Shown here: piece after piece, positions 10,523-19,336 of the stretch
Layout of the letters: each line of letters starts with the position of its first letter
How positions within the stretch are numbered: the stretch's first letter is position 1
DNA from: Trabulsiella guamensis ATCC 49490
Lineage (GTDB): Bacteria > Pseudomonadota > Gammaproteobacteria > Enterobacterales > Enterobacteriaceae
DNA length: 64,000 bases
Direction of reading: 5' to 3'
Assembly: GCF_000734965.1 (NCBI RefSeq)
Contig: NZ_JMTB01000062.1
Span: forward strand, 40,118 to 104,117
Notes under the pieces: model-generated
Told to the model about the DNA's origin: nothing
Seen by the model: the letters and a program-made list of their open reading frames with translations, nothing else
Database searches by the model: none
Translations under genes and position numbers: made by a program

Positions 10523-11449
10523 ATGAGCACCCCCATTTCGCTAAAGCATCTGGAATTTTTTGTCAGGATTGTCGAATGTGGCGGATTATCTGAAGCGGCA
10601 TCACAATTAAATGTTTCCCCTTCTGCGGTCAGTAAAAGTCTGACTGCAATGGAAGATATTCTCGGTACAACGTTAATTAAACGCACAACAAGAAGCATTA
10701 CTCTGACCGATGCCGGGCAATATCTTTTTAATCGCGCTAATAAATTACTAAAAGAATTCGATGAAACGCTAAATACCACCACCGGCTATTATCAAAATCC
10801 GCAGGGAGAATTACGCATTACCTGCTCTATTGCCTTCGGTTATGCGCGACTGGTCAATCTGGTGGATAAATTCCGTGGCCTTTGCCCGGACGTGAATTTA
10901 TATATTGATCTGAATGACAACTTTGTGAATCTGAATGAGGCGGATTACGATATCGCCCTGCGTATTTCCATGGCGCCGCCGCAGAACTATGCCATGCGCA
11001 AACTCGCGCCCATCCGGTGGGCTTACTGCGCGTCGCCGGGGTATCTGCGCAAAAAAGGGATCCCGCAACGGCGAGTTGATCTCGTTGAACACGACTGTCT
11101 GGTTTATCCGGGTCTGACGCCGGTACTTAAAGTGGCGGACGATCAGGATCGGCTACACCAGTTGAAAGTACGGATGCCCATTCAGGCAAACAGCAGTCTG
11201 GTACTGTTGAAGTCGGTGCTCGAAGATCAGGGCGTCGCGTATCTGCCCACCTACCTGATTGGCGATCACATCCAGAAAGAGGAGATCACCCCACTGATGC
11301 TGGACGGCAATATTACCTGTGAAACACATGCGCTGTACGCGCTCTATTTTCCCAGCAAATACAGCAATCCGAAAGTGCGCGCGTTTATCGATTTCCTGGT
11401 GGAAGAACTGGCACCGATCCCCGCCTGGGACAGCTGGATACCGGGGTAA
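10523..11449 (+). CDS. LysR-family transcriptional regulator
   Basis: A 308-residue LysR-type regulator. The winged helix-turn-helix occupies residues about 6-65 (LSEAASQLNVSPSAVSKSL), followed by a linker helix and a two-lobed effector domain from about residue 90. ATG 10523 has GGAAGGAAA ahead. It is divergent from the symporter/C-S lyase operon with a 225-bp gap, the standard layout for a regulator of that operon. The co-inducer is presumably a substrate or product of the lyase. It has no specific E. coli name that I can assign. Confidence 0.85.
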   Translation: MSTPISLKHLEFFVRIVECGGLSEAASQLNVSPSAVSKSLTAMEDILGTTLIKRTTRSITLTDAGQYLFNRANKLLKEFDETLNTTTGYYQNPQGELRITCSIAFGYARLVNLVDKFRGLCPDVNLYIDLNDNFVNLNEADYDIALRISMAPPQNYAMRKLAPIRWAYCASPGYLRKKGIPQRRVDLVEHDCLVYPGLTPVLKVADDQDRLHQLKVRMPIQANSSLVLLKSVLEDQGVAYLPTYLIGDHIQKEEITPLMLDGNITCETHALYALYFPSKYSNPKVRAFIDFLVEELAPIPAWDSWIPG

Positions 11450-11462
11450 GAACGGAAATAAA

Positions 11463-11489
11463 AAGTCGCTGTTTTCAGCGGCTTTTTTG
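11463..11489 (+). terminator. Terminator after the LysR gene
   Basis: Stem AAGTCGCTG/CAGCGGCTT with a TTTT loop, followed by a run of T, 13 bp after the LysR stop. Confidence 0.8.
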
Positions 11490-11588
11490 TTTTCTGAATC
11501 CCGTCGCAGATCAACATAACCACAAATAATTTACGGTTATAATGCTTGCTCTTTTCATCATCTCCCGTGTTACGGGGAAGGAAAAAGC

Positions 11589-12740
11589 ATGTCACTCATC
11601 ACCGAATTACCCGCCCTGTTTGATCAATTCTCAGAAGCTCGCCAGAAAGGCTTTCTCACCGTCATGGAACTGAAGGATCGCGGCATTCCGCTGGTCGGCA
11701 CCTATTGCACCTTTATGCCGCAGGAGATCCCGATGGCCGCGGGCGCCGTGGTGGTTTCGCTGTGTTCCACCTCGGATGAAACCATCGAAGAAGCGGAGAA
11801 AGATCTGCCACGCAACCTCTGCCCGTTGATTAAAAGCAGTTACGGCTTTGGCAAAACCGACAAATGCCCCTACTTCTACTTTTCTGATCTGGTGGTCGGC
11901 GAAACCACCTGTGACGGCAAGAAAAAGATGTACGAATATATGGCGGAATTCAAACCGGTTCACGTCATGCAGTTGCCCAACAGCGCCGATGATGCCGCCT
12001 CGCGCGCCCTGTGGAAAGCGGAAATGCGCCGTCTGCAACAGGCCGTTGAAGCGCGTTTCGGCACCACGATTGACGAGTCTGCGTTACGCGACGCCATCGT
12101 GCTGAAAAACCGCGAGCGCCGCGCCCTGGCGAGTTTCTATCGCCTCGGTCAGCTTAACCCGCCCGCGCTGAGCGGCGTCGATCTGCTGAAAGTGGTCTAC
12201 GGCGCCACCTTCCGTTTTGACAAAGAAGCGCTGATTGCCGAACTGGACGCGATGACCGCCAGGGTGAAAGCCGACTGGCAGGCCGGGAAACGGCTCGACG
12301 CTCGTCCACGCATCCTCATCACCGGTTGCCCGATTGGCGGTGCGGCGGAAAAAGTGGTGCGCGCCATTGAGGACAACGGCGGCTGGGTAGTCGGTTATGA
12401 AAACTGCACCGGTGCCAAAGCCACTGAACGCAACGTGGCGGAAACGGGCGATATCTGGGAAGCGCTGGCGGATAAATATCTGGCAATCGGCTGCTCGTGC
12501 CTGTCGCCGAACACCCAGCGATTAACCCTGCTGAGCCAGATGGTTGAGGAATATCAGGCAGATGGTGTGATCGACGTGATCCTGCAGGCCTGCCACACCT
12601 ACGCCGTGGAATCACTGGCGATCAAACGCCACATTCGCCAGCGGCACAACATCCCCTACATGGCGATTGAAACAGATTACTCCACCGCTGATATCGGCCA
12701 GCTCAGTACGCGTGTCGCCGCGTTCATTGAAATGTTGTAA
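11589..12740 (+). CDS. yjiM: 2-hydroxyacyl-CoA dehydratase (HgdB/DCCP-like) family protein YjiM
   Basis: A 383-residue iron-sulfur protein of the HgdB/BcrBC family, equal in length to E. coli YjiM. Cys40, Cys59, Cys78, Cys93 and Cys108 lie in the N-terminal half, and more Cys occur in [21 protein letters not shown] and IGCSCLS further on. It is a single-subunit form rather than the two-subunit classical dehydratases, which resembles double-cubane-cluster proteins. An ATP-driven activase gene (yjiL) follows 9 bp later, as in those systems. It probably catalyses a low-potential reduction or dehydration under anaerobic conditions; the substrate is unknown. AAGGAAAA precedes the ATG. Confidence 0.88.
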   Translation: MSLITELPALFDQFSEARQKGFLTVMELKDRGIPLVGTYCTFMPQEIPMAAGAVVVSLCSTSDETIEEAEKDLPRNLCPLIKSSYGFGKTDKCPYFYFSDLVVGETTCDGKKKMYEYMAEFKPVHVMQLPNSADDAASRALWKAEMRRLQQAVEARFGTTIDESALRDAIVLKNRERRALASFYRLGQLNPPALSGVDLLKVVYGATFRFDKEALIAELDAMTARVKADWQAGKRLDARPRILITGCPIGGAAEKVVRAIEDNGGWVVGYENCTGAKATERNVAETGDIWEALADKYLAIGCSCLSPNTQRLTLLSQMVEEYQADGVIDVILQACHTYAVESLAIKRHIRQRHNIPYMAIETDYSTADIGQLSTRVAAFIEML

Positions 12741-12749
12741 GGAGCGGGA

Positions 12750-13514
12750 ATGTCACTGACAGTAGGCATAGATTCCGGTTCCACCGCCACCAAGGGCGTA
12801 CTGCTGGAGGGGAGCACGTTGCTGCGGCGTTTCCTCTGCCCGACGCCCTTTCGCCCGGCGCTGGCGATAGAACAGGCATGGCATGAACTGAGCGACGATC
12901 TCGCGGAACGCCCATTTCTGACGCTCACAGGCTACGGGCGCCAGTTGGTCGATTTCGCCGACAAACAGGTGACCGAAATCTCCTGTCACGGTCTCGGTGC
13001 CCGCCTGCTGATGGCAGACACCCGCACGGTGATTGATATCGGCGGCCAGGACAGCAAAGTCATTCAACTGGACGAGGACGGCAATCTCACCGATTTCCTG
13101 ATGAACGACAAATGCGCCGCCGGTACCGGGCGTTTTCTTGACGTCATTTCCCGCACGCTGGGCGCCAGTGCAGAACAGCTGGATGCACTGGTCGCGGGCG
13201 TTGAGCCTCACGCCATCACCAGTATGTGCACGGTGTTTGCCGAGTCAGAAGTGATTAGCCTGCGCTCGGCAGGGGTTGCGCCCGAAGCCATTCTCGCGGG
13301 CGTCATCAATGCCATGGCGCGGCGTAGCGCCAATTTCATCTCCCGCCTGACGTCGCAAGGGCCGGTACTGTTTACCGGCGGCGTCAGCCATTGCCAGGCA
13401 TTTACGCGGATGCTTTCCTCACATCTGGGGGCGGACGTTAATACCCATCCCGACGCGCAGTTTGCCGGGGCGATAGGAGCGGCGTTGATCGGTCAGCGAC
13501 AGCGAGGGCGATAA
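12750..13514 (+). CDS. yjiL: ATP-dependent activator of (R)-2-hydroxyacyl-CoA dehydratase type, YjiL
   Basis: A 254-residue ASKHA-fold ATPase of the BadF/BadG/HgdC family. The phosphate-1 loop GIDSGSTATKG is at residues 6-16 and DIGGQDSK at about 96-103. Cys122 (NDKCAAGTGRF) and Cys160 (SMCTVFAESEV) are the two family cysteines that place one [4Fe-4S] cluster between subunits of a dimer. It would donate electrons to YjiM with ATP hydrolysis. GGAG precedes the ATG, and its stop overlaps the start of the next gene (TAATG), so translation of the two is probably coupled. Confidence 0.9.
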   Translation: MSLTVGIDSGSTATKGVLLEGSTLLRRFLCPTPFRPALAIEQAWHELSDDLAERPFLTLTGYGRQLVDFADKQVTEISCHGLGARLLMADTRTVIDIGGQDSKVIQLDEDGNLTDFLMNDKCAAGTGRFLDVISRTLGASAEQLDALVAGVEPHAITSMCTVFAESEVISLRSAGVAPEAILAGVINAMARRSANFISRLTSQGPVLFTGGVSHCQAFTRMLSSHLGADVNTHPDAQFAGAIGAALIGQRQRGR

Positions 13515-13759
13515 TGGCGCATTACATTCTGCTGTTTCACTCAACGCTCGGCGTGGTTCAGACCCGCAAAAAACTGCAGGAAGCTGGCGAACCGTTTACG
13601 GTGAAGGATATTCCGCGCGGTCTGCGCGGCGGTTGTGGTTTGTGTATTCATCTGCACGGTGAAGATCCCGCGCGCTGGGTGATCCCCGGCCTGACGGAGA
13701 GCATTTACCGTTGCGACGAGGAGCATTTTCACCCCGTCGCACAGTTTCCGGCAGTGTGA
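13514..13759 (+). CDS. DUF3343 small protein
   Basis: An 81-residue protein of the DUF3343 family, described as putative selenium- or sulfur-carrier-like. It has a small alpha/beta pattern (HYILLFHS, then a helix with VVQTRKKLQEAG) and a conserved Cys-X2-Cys at residues 41-44 within RGGCGLCIHL. It overlaps the yjiL stop codon and forms the third gene of the yjiM-yjiL unit. Its co-translation with the activase points to an accessory role for the iron-sulfur enzyme, perhaps thiol or sulfur handling, but no biochemical function is known. Confidence 0.8.
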   Translation: MAHYILLFHSTLGVVQTRKKLQEAGEPFTVKDIPRGLRGGCGLCIHLHGEDPARWVIPGLTESIYRCDEEHFHPVAQFPAV

Positions 13760-13762
13760 ACG

Positions 13763-14206
13763 TTATTCCACTTCATCGCGTTCGGCAGCCTGTGGGTTGC
13801 CCAGCGCGATAAACTCCTCCAGCAGCGCAGTCAGCTGCTGCATTTTCTCCGGCGTAAACTCCATTTCAATCTGCCGGTACGCCTCTTCTACTTGCGATTG
13901 CGCGTGCTCATATAACGCATAACCCGCTTTGGTCAGCGACACGTACAGCTTGCGCTGGTCGGTCACTGGCTTGAGGCGCAACACCAGTCCATCGCGCTCC
14001 ATACGCGTCAGAATGCCGGTCAGGCTCGGGCGCAAAATGCAGGTGCGAAACGCCAGGTCGTGAAAGTCTATCGACGGATTCTCCGCCAGCACACGCACAA
14101 TGCGCCACTGCTGTTCGGTGAGGTTATGCCGTTTGACGATGGGGCGAAAATAGCCCATTGCCGCTTCCCGCGCCTGTAACAACGCAATGGTTAACGAGTC
14201 ATGCAT
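13763..14206 (-). CDS. hpaR: MarR-family repressor HpaR of the homoprotocatechuate operon
   Basis: A 147-residue MarR-type winged-helix repressor that controls the hpaGEDFHI operon and responds to 4-hydroxyphenylacetate or homoprotocatechuate. The winged helix spans about residues 30-100, with FHDLAFRTCILRPSLTGILT as the recognition region and the wing LVLRLKPVTDQRKLYVSLT. It is divergent from hpaG with a 273-bp gap that contains a perfect 18-bp palindrome. Its gene ends three bases from the DUF3343 stop, so the two transcripts converge without a visible terminator between them. Confidence 0.92.
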   Translation of the reverse strand: MHDSLTIALLQAREAAMGYFRPIVKRHNLTEQQWRIVRVLAENPSIDFHDLAFRTCILRPSLTGILTRMERDGLVLRLKPVTDQRKLYVSLTKAGYALYEHAQSQVEEAYRQIEMEFTPEKMQQLTALLEEFIALGNPQAAERDEVE

Positions 14207-14432
14207 TGCTGCTACCCCGTAAAATTCCAGCCATTATTAATAAGTAAATAATTCAGCCACGGCGCTTTTTCCAGCAACCTGCTTCAGGCTGAGAAGTGTA
14301 TCAGATTTATAGAAAAAATATTAATTCCTTGAAAAATAACGACTACTATTTTCATATGTAAATTTTTCGTTAAACAGATCACAAATCATTCACCTTTAGT
14401 TGCCAAAAAGAGGCCAGCGGCATAAAAGATGA

Positions 14433-14450
14433 TCATTAATATATTAATGA
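14433..14450. promoter_or_regulatory. Perfect 18-bp palindrome upstream of hpaG (candidate HpaR operator)
   Basis: TCATTAATATATTAATGA reads the same on both strands and ends 29 bp before the hpaG start. MarR-type dimers bind such sites and HpaR is known to repress from the hpaR-hpaG gap. The palindrome is seen; binding is inferred. Confidence 0.65.
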
Positions 14451-14479
14451 ATTCACAGAACGGATTTGAGGAGTGGTGA

Positions 14480-15781
14480 ATGAAAGGCACTGTTTTTGCC
14501 GTTGCGCTCAACCATCGCAGCCAGATTGACGCCTGGCAGCAGGCATTCCGGCAAGCCCCTTACAACGCGCCGCCAAAAACGGCGGTGTGGTTTATCAAAC
14601 CGCACAACACGGTGATCCGTGGCGGCGAGGCGATCCCACATCCTGCGGGTGAAACGGTGCTGAGCGGCGCCACTGTCGCGCTGATCGTCGGTAAAACCGC
14701 AAGCCGGGTGAGCGTCGCCGATGCACCGGACTACATCGCGGGTTATGCGCTGGCCAACGAGGTCAGCCTGCCGGAAGAGAGCTTTTATCGTCCGGCGATC
14801 AAAGCGAAGTGCCGCGATGGCTTCTGCCCGCTGGGTGAAATGACGGCGCTTAACAACGTCGACAATCTGACCATCATTACTGACATCAACGGCCATGAGG
14901 CGGACCGCTGGAGCACGGCGGATTTACAGCGCAATGCCGCGGAACTGCTCTGCGCGTTGAGTGAGTTCGCCACCCTGCAACCCGGCGACGCCATTCTGCT
15001 CGGCACACCGCAACAGCGAGTGGCGCTTAAACCTGGCGATCGCGTACGCATTCTCGCCGAAGGCTTTCCGCCGCTGGAAAACCCGGTGATGGACGAACGC
15101 GACATCAGGAACGTTCGCACTGTTGAGCCGCGCCCGCACCCTAACGGCACGCTGTTTGCGCTCGGTCTGAACTATGCCGATCACGCCAGCGAACTGGATT
15201 TTAAGCCGCCGGAAGAGCCGCTGATCTTTATCAAAGCCGCCAACTCGTTTACCGGCGACAACCAGGTCTCCGTTCGCCCGGACAACGTTGATTACATGCA
15301 TTACGAAGCCGAGTTGGTGGTGGTCATCGGCAAAACTGCCCGTCACGTCAGCCGCGAGACGGCGATGGATTACGTTGCCGGTTATACCCTTTGCAACGAC
15401 TACGCCATTCGCGACTACCTGGAAAATTATTACCGGCCGAACTTGCGGGTGAAAAGCCGCGATACGCTGACGCCCATCGCCCCGTGGATCGTCGATAAAT
15501 CCGCGATTTCCGATCCGCATAACCTCACCCTGCGTACCTGGGTTAATGGCGAGTTGCGCCAGCAGGGCACCACGGCTGATCTCATTTTCGACATCCCCTT
15601 CCTGATTGCGTACCTGAGCGAGTTCATGACCCTGCAACCGGGTGACATGATCGCCACCGGCACGCCGAAAGGGCTGTCTGACGTGGTGCCTGGAGACGAG
15701 GTGGTGGTGGAAGTGGAAGGCGTGGGCCGCCTGGTCAACCACATTATCAGCCAGCAGACGTATGAGGAGACGCTGAAATGA
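14480..15781 (+). CDS. hpaG: 4-hydroxyphenylacetate degradation bifunctional isomerase/decarboxylase HpaG
   Basis: A 433-residue two-domain enzyme of the fumarylacetoacetate hydrolase fold. Residues 1-205 and 210-433 are homologous halves; in the second, the metal-site motif HYEAELVVVIGK is clear. It decarboxylates 5-oxopent-3-ene-1,2,5-tricarboxylate and isomerises the product in homoprotocatechuate meta-cleavage. GAGGAG lies seven bases before the ATG. It is the first gene of the hpa operon, and its TGA overlaps the hpaE start (ATGA), so translation is coupled. Confidence 0.94.
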   Translation: MKGTVFAVALNHRSQIDAWQQAFRQAPYNAPPKTAVWFIKPHNTVIRGGEAIPHPAGETVLSGATVALIVGKTASRVSVADAPDYIAGYALANEVSLPEESFYRPAIKAKCRDGFCPLGEMTALNNVDNLTIITDINGHEADRWSTADLQRNAAELLCALSEFATLQPGDAILLGTPQQRVALKPGDRVRILAEGFPPLENPVMDERDIRNVRTVEPRPHPNGTLFALGLNYADHASELDFKPPEEPLIFIKAANSFTGDNQVSVRPDNVDYMHYEAELVVVIGKTARHVSRETAMDYVAGYTLCNDYAIRDYLENYYRPNLRVKSRDTLTPIAPWIVDKSAISDPHNLTLRTWVNGELRQQGTTADLIFDIPFLIAYLSEFMTLQPGDMIATGTPKGLSDVVPGDEVVVEVEGVGRLVNHIISQQTYEETLK

Positions 15782-17244
15782 AAAAGATAAATCACTGGAT
15801 TAACGGCAAAAACGTCGCCGGTAACGACTATTTCCACTCGACCAACCCGGCCACCGGCGAGGTACTGGCTGAGGTGGCATCCGGCGGAGAAGCTGAAATC
15901 AACGAAGCGGTGACCGCAGCAAAAGCGGCGTTCCCGAAATGGGCTAACCTGCCGATGAAAGAGCGCGCGCGCCTGATGCGCCGCCTCGGTGAGCTGATCG
16001 ACGAAAACGTGCCGAACATCGCGGCGATGGAAACCGCTGACACCGGGCTGCCCATCCACCAGACCAAAAACGTGTTGATCCCGCGCGCCTCGCACAACTT
16101 CGAGTTTTTCGCCGAAGTGTGCCAGCAGATGAACGGCAAAACCTACCCGGTTGACGACAAGATGCTGAACTACACCCTGGTGCAGCCGGTCGGTGTCTGT
16201 GCGCTGGTCTCGCCGTGGAACGTGCCATTTATGACTGCCACCTGGAAAGTCGCGCCGTGCCTCGCGCTCGGCAATACCGCGGTGCTGAAAATGTCCGAAC
16301 TGTCGCCGCTGACCGCCGATTGTCTGGGCGAGCTCGCGCTGGAAGCGGGCATTCCGGCGGGCGTGCTGAACGTGGTGCAGGGGTATGGCGCCACGGCGGG
16401 TGATGCGCTGGTCCGTCATCACGATGTCCGCGCCGTGTCGTTCACCGGTGGGACCGCGACGGGTCGCCGCATTATGCAGAATGCCGGACTGAAAAAATAC
16501 TCGATGGAGCTGGGCGGTAAATCGCCGGTGCTGGTGTTTGAAGACGCCGATATCGAACGCGCACTGGATGCCGCGCTGTTTACCATTTTCTCGCTCAACG
16601 GCGAACGCTGTACCGCCGGGTCGCGCATTTTCATTCAGCAAAGCATCTACCCGGAATTTGTGAAGCGCTTTGCTGAACGCGCCACCCGTCTGCGAGTGGG
16701 CGACCCGACTGATCCGAACACTCAGGTCGGGGCGCTTATCAGCCAGCAACACTGGGATAAAGTTTCCGGCTACATCCGTCTCGGCATTGAAGAAGGCGCG
16801 ACGCTACTGGCGGGCGGGCCGGACAAACCGGCGGACTTGCCCGCGCATCTTAAAAGCGGCAATTTCCTGCGCCCGACAGTGCTGGCCGATGTCGACAACC
16901 GTATGCGCGTGGCGCAAGAAGAAATTTTCGGCCCCGTGGCCTGCCTGCTGCCGTTCAAAGACGAAGCCGAAGGATTGCGGCTGGCGAACGACGTGGAATA
17001 CGGCCTCGCCTCCTACATCTGGACCCAGGACGTCAGCAAAGTGCTGCGCCTGGCGCGCGGTATTGAAGCCGGAATGGTGTTCGTCAATACCCAAAACGTA
17101 CGTGATCTGCGCCAGCCATTCGGCGGTGTGAAAGCCTCCGGCACCGGCCGCGAAGGGGGCGAGTACAGCTTTGAAGTGTTCGCCGAAATGAAAAATGTCT
17201 GCATTTCCATGGGTGATCACCCGATCCCAAAATGGGGAGTCTGA
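15778..17244 (+). CDS. hpaE: 5-carboxymethyl-2-hydroxymuconate semialdehyde dehydrogenase HpaE
   Basis: A 488-residue NAD-dependent aldehyde dehydrogenase that oxidises the ring-cleavage product 5-carboxymethyl-2-hydroxymuconate semialdehyde. The active-site Glu244 lies in MELGGKSP and the nucleophile Cys278 in NGERCTAGSR; the cofactor loop FTGGTATGR is near 222-230. Length matches the HpaE/HpcC family. Its start overlaps the hpaG stop, and the next gene, hpaD, begins one base after its TGA, which indicates a tightly coupled operon. Confidence 0.95.
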   Translation: MKKINHWINGKNVAGNDYFHSTNPATGEVLAEVASGGEAEINEAVTAAKAAFPKWANLPMKERARLMRRLGELIDENVPNIAAMETADTGLPIHQTKNVLIPRASHNFEFFAEVCQQMNGKTYPVDDKMLNYTLVQPVGVCALVSPWNVPFMTATWKVAPCLALGNTAVLKMSELSPLTADCLGELALEAGIPAGVLNVVQGYGATAGDALVRHHDVRAVSFTGGTATGRRIMQNAGLKKYSMELGGKSPVLVFEDADIERALDAALFTIFSLNGERCTAGSRIFIQQSIYPEFVKRFAERATRLRVGDPTDPNTQVGALISQQHWDKVSGYIRLGIEEGATLLAGGPDKPADLPAHLKSGNFLRPTVLADVDNRMRVAQEEIFGPVACLLPFKDEAEGLRLANDVEYGLASYIWTQDVSKVLRLARGIEAGMVFVNTQNVRDLRQPFGGVKASGTGREGGEYSFEVFAEMKNVCISMGDHPIPKWGV

Positions 17245-17245
17245 G

Positions 17246-18097
17246 ATGGGAAAGTTAGCGTTAGCCGCCAAAGTCACTCACGTTCCGTCGATGTATCTTT
17301 CTGAACTGCCGGGAAAAAACCACGGCTGTCGCCAGTCGGCGATCGACGGGCATAAAGAAATCAGCAAGCGTTGCCGCGAAATGGGCGTCGATACCATCAT
17401 TGTTTTCGACACCCACTGGCTGGTCAACAGCGCGTATCACATTAACTGCGCCGATCATTTCGCGGGAGTCTACACCAGCAACGAACTGCCGCATTTTATC
17501 CGCGATCTGACCTACGAATACGATGGCAATCCGGCGCTCGGTCAGCTTATCGCCGACGAAGCCATTACGCGCGGCGTGCGCGCCAAAGCGCACAACATCC
17601 CGAGCCTGAAACTGGAGTACGGCACGCTGGTACCGATGCGCTACATGAACAGCGACCGGCATTTCAAGGTGATCTCGATTTCGGCGTTCTGCACGGTTCA
17701 CGATTTTGCCGACAGCCGCAAGCTGGGCGAAGCCATTCTCAGCGCCATCGAAAAATACGACGGTACCGTGGCAGTGCTCGCCAGCGGGTCGCTGTCGCAT
17801 CGGTTCATTGACGATCAGCGCGCGGAAGAAGGAATGAACAGCTACACCCGCGAATTCGACCGCCAGATGGACGAACGCGTGGTGAAGCTGTGGCGCGAGG
17901 GCAAATTTAAGGAGTTCTGCAGCATGCTGCCGGAATACGCCGATTACTGCTACGGCGAAGGCAACATGCACGACACCGTGATGCTGCTCGGCCTGTTGGG
18001 CTGGGACAACTACGACGGCAAGGTGGAGTTTATCACCGACCTGTTTCCCAGTTCCGGCACCGGTCAGGTGAACGCCGTTTTCCCGCTGTCTGAGTAA
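17246..18097 (+). CDS. hpaD: 3,4-dihydroxyphenylacetate 2,3-dioxygenase HpaD
   Basis: A 283-residue class III (LigB-type) extradiol dioxygenase that opens the homoprotocatechuate ring using Fe(II) or Mg-class metals. The family motif VFDTHWLVNSAYHI near residues 52-65 and LASGSLSHRF near 173-182 are visible. An in-frame extension reaches back into hpaE, but ATG 17246, directly after the hpaE stop with GGGGAG ahead, gives the standard 283-residue HpaD. It is the key ring-opening step of the operon. Confidence 0.94.
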   Translation: MGKLALAAKVTHVPSMYLSELPGKNHGCRQSAIDGHKEISKRCREMGVDTIIVFDTHWLVNSAYHINCADHFAGVYTSNELPHFIRDLTYEYDGNPALGQLIADEAITRGVRAKAHNIPSLKLEYGTLVPMRYMNSDRHFKVISISAFCTVHDFADSRKLGEAILSAIEKYDGTVAVLASGSLSHRFIDDQRAEEGMNSYTREFDRQMDERVVKLWREGKFKEFCSMLPEYADYCYGEGNMHDTVMLLGLLGWDNYDGKVEFITDLFPSSGTGQVNAVFPLSE

Positions 18098-18106
18098 GGA
18101 ATAATC

Positions 18107-18487
18107 ATGCCGCATTTTATCGCTGAATGTACCGAGAACATCCGCGAGCAGGCCGACTTACCGGGTCTGTTCGCCAAAGTGAACGACGCGCTCGCCGCCA
18201 CCAGCATTTTCCCGATCGGCGGGATCCGCAGCCGCGCGCTGTGGCTCGATACCTGGCAAATGGCCGATGGTAAGCATGATTATGCCTTCGTACATATGAC
18301 ACTGAAAATCGGTGCAGGCCGTAGCCTGGAGAGCCGCCAGCAGGTTGGCGAGCAGTTGTTCGCGCTGATAAAAACTCATTTTGCCGCACTGATGGCGAGC
18401 CGCTATCTGGCGCTCTCTTTCGAAATCGAAGAGCTGCACCCGACGCTCAATTACAAGCAGAACAACGTACACGCCTTATTTAAGTAG
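18107..18487 (+). CDS. hpaF: 5-carboxymethyl-2-hydroxymuconate delta-isomerase HpaF
   Basis: A 126-residue tautomerase-superfamily enzyme. The mature N-terminus MPHFI exposes Pro1 after Met removal, the catalytic base of the family. It isomerises 5-carboxymethyl-2-hydroxymuconate between HpaE and HpaG. AAGGAAT precedes the ATG, nine bases after hpaD. The end of the gene is followed by a short REP-like sequence before hpaH. Confidence 0.93.
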   Translation: MPHFIAECTENIREQADLPGLFAKVNDALAATSIFPIGGIRSRALWLDTWQMADGKHDYAFVHMTLKIGAGRSLESRQQVGEQLFALIKTHFAALMASRYLALSFEIEELHPTLNYKQNNVHALFK

Positions 18488-18490
18488 CGC

Positions 18491-18511
18491 AGCGCCACCC
18501 GGCAATACAAC
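18491..18511. repeat. REP-like fragment between hpaF and hpaH
   Basis: GCGCCACCCGGCAATACAAC resembles the tail of a REP element and lies in the 35-bp gap inside the hpa operon. It lacks the full hairpin, so it is called weakly. Confidence 0.3.
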
Positions 18512-18522
18512 AGGACATCGAC

Positions 18523-19326
18523 ATGCTCGACAAACACACCCACACCCTGATTGCGCATCGTCTGCATCAGGCGGAACAAACGCGTGAGCAAATCCGTGCG
18601 ATCTCGCTCGATTACCCGACCATCACCATTGAAGACGCCTATGCCGTGCAACGTGAATGGGTTGACCTCAAAATTGCCGAAGGGCGCGTGCTGAAGGGGC
18701 ATAAAATCGGCCTGACTTCCAAAGCGATGCAGGCCAGCTCGCAGATCAGCGAACCGGATTACGGCGCGCTGCTCGATGACATGTTTTTTCATGACGGCAG
18801 CGACATTCCGACCGATCGCTTTATCGTGCCACGCATCGAAGTCGAGCTGGCGTTTGTGCTGGCGAAACCGCTGCGCGGCCCGAACTGCACACTGTTCGAT
18901 GTGTACAACGCCACTGACTATGTGATCCCGGCACTGGAGCTGATCGATGCCCGCTGCCACAACGTCGATCCCGAAACCCAACGCCCACGCAAAGTGTTCG
19001 ACACCATCTCTGATAACGCTGCCAACGCCGGAGTGATCCTCGGCGGTCGCCCGATTAAACCTGATGCGCTGGATCTGCGTTGGATCTCCGCCCTGCTCTA
19101 CCGCAACGGGGTGATCGAAGAGACCGGCGTCGCGGCGGGCGTGCTGAATCATCCGGCCAACGGCGTGGCATGGCTGGCCAACAAACTGGCGCCACATGAC
19201 GTGCAACTGGAAACCGGGCAAATCATTCTTGGCGGCTCATTTACCCGCCCGGTGCCGGCGCGTAAGGGCGACACCTTCCACGTCGATTACGGCAACATGG
19301 GCGCCATTAGTTGCCGCTTTGTGTAA
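18523..19326 (+). CDS. hpaH: 2-oxo-hept-4-ene-1,7-dioate hydratase HpaH
   Basis: A 267-residue hydratase of the fumarylacetoacetate-hydrolase-like MhpD/HpaH family. It adds water to 2-oxohept-4-ene-1,7-dioate to give the substrate of HpaI. The metal ligands fall in [15 protein letters not shown] near residues 104-118, and [13 protein letters not shown] near 62-74 is the family N-terminal motif. Length equals E. coli HpaH/HpcG. It lies between hpaF and hpaI, in operon order. Confidence 0.94.
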   Translation: MLDKHTHTLIAHRLHQAEQTREQIRAISLDYPTITIEDAYAVQREWVDLKIAEGRVLKGHKIGLTSKAMQASSQISEPDYGALLDDMFFHDGSDIPTDRFIVPRIEVELAFVLAKPLRGPNCTLFDVYNATDYVIPALELIDARCHNVDPETQRPRKVFDTISDNAANAGVILGGRPIKPDALDLRWISALLYRNGVIEETGVAAGVLNHPANGVAWLANKLAPHDVQLETGQIILGGSFTRPVPARKGDTFHVDYGNMGAISCRFV

Positions 19327-19336
19327 GGAGATGCGC

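Noticed and set aside
14207..14479. Small genes in the hpaR-hpaG gap
   Set aside because: Only short AT-rich frames without ribosome sites; the content fits a divergent promoter with operators.
15430..16752. A 440-codon open frame antisense to hpaE and hpaG
   Set aside because: It mirrors strongly coding GC-rich sequence on the other strand, has no ribosome site and no recognisable domain.
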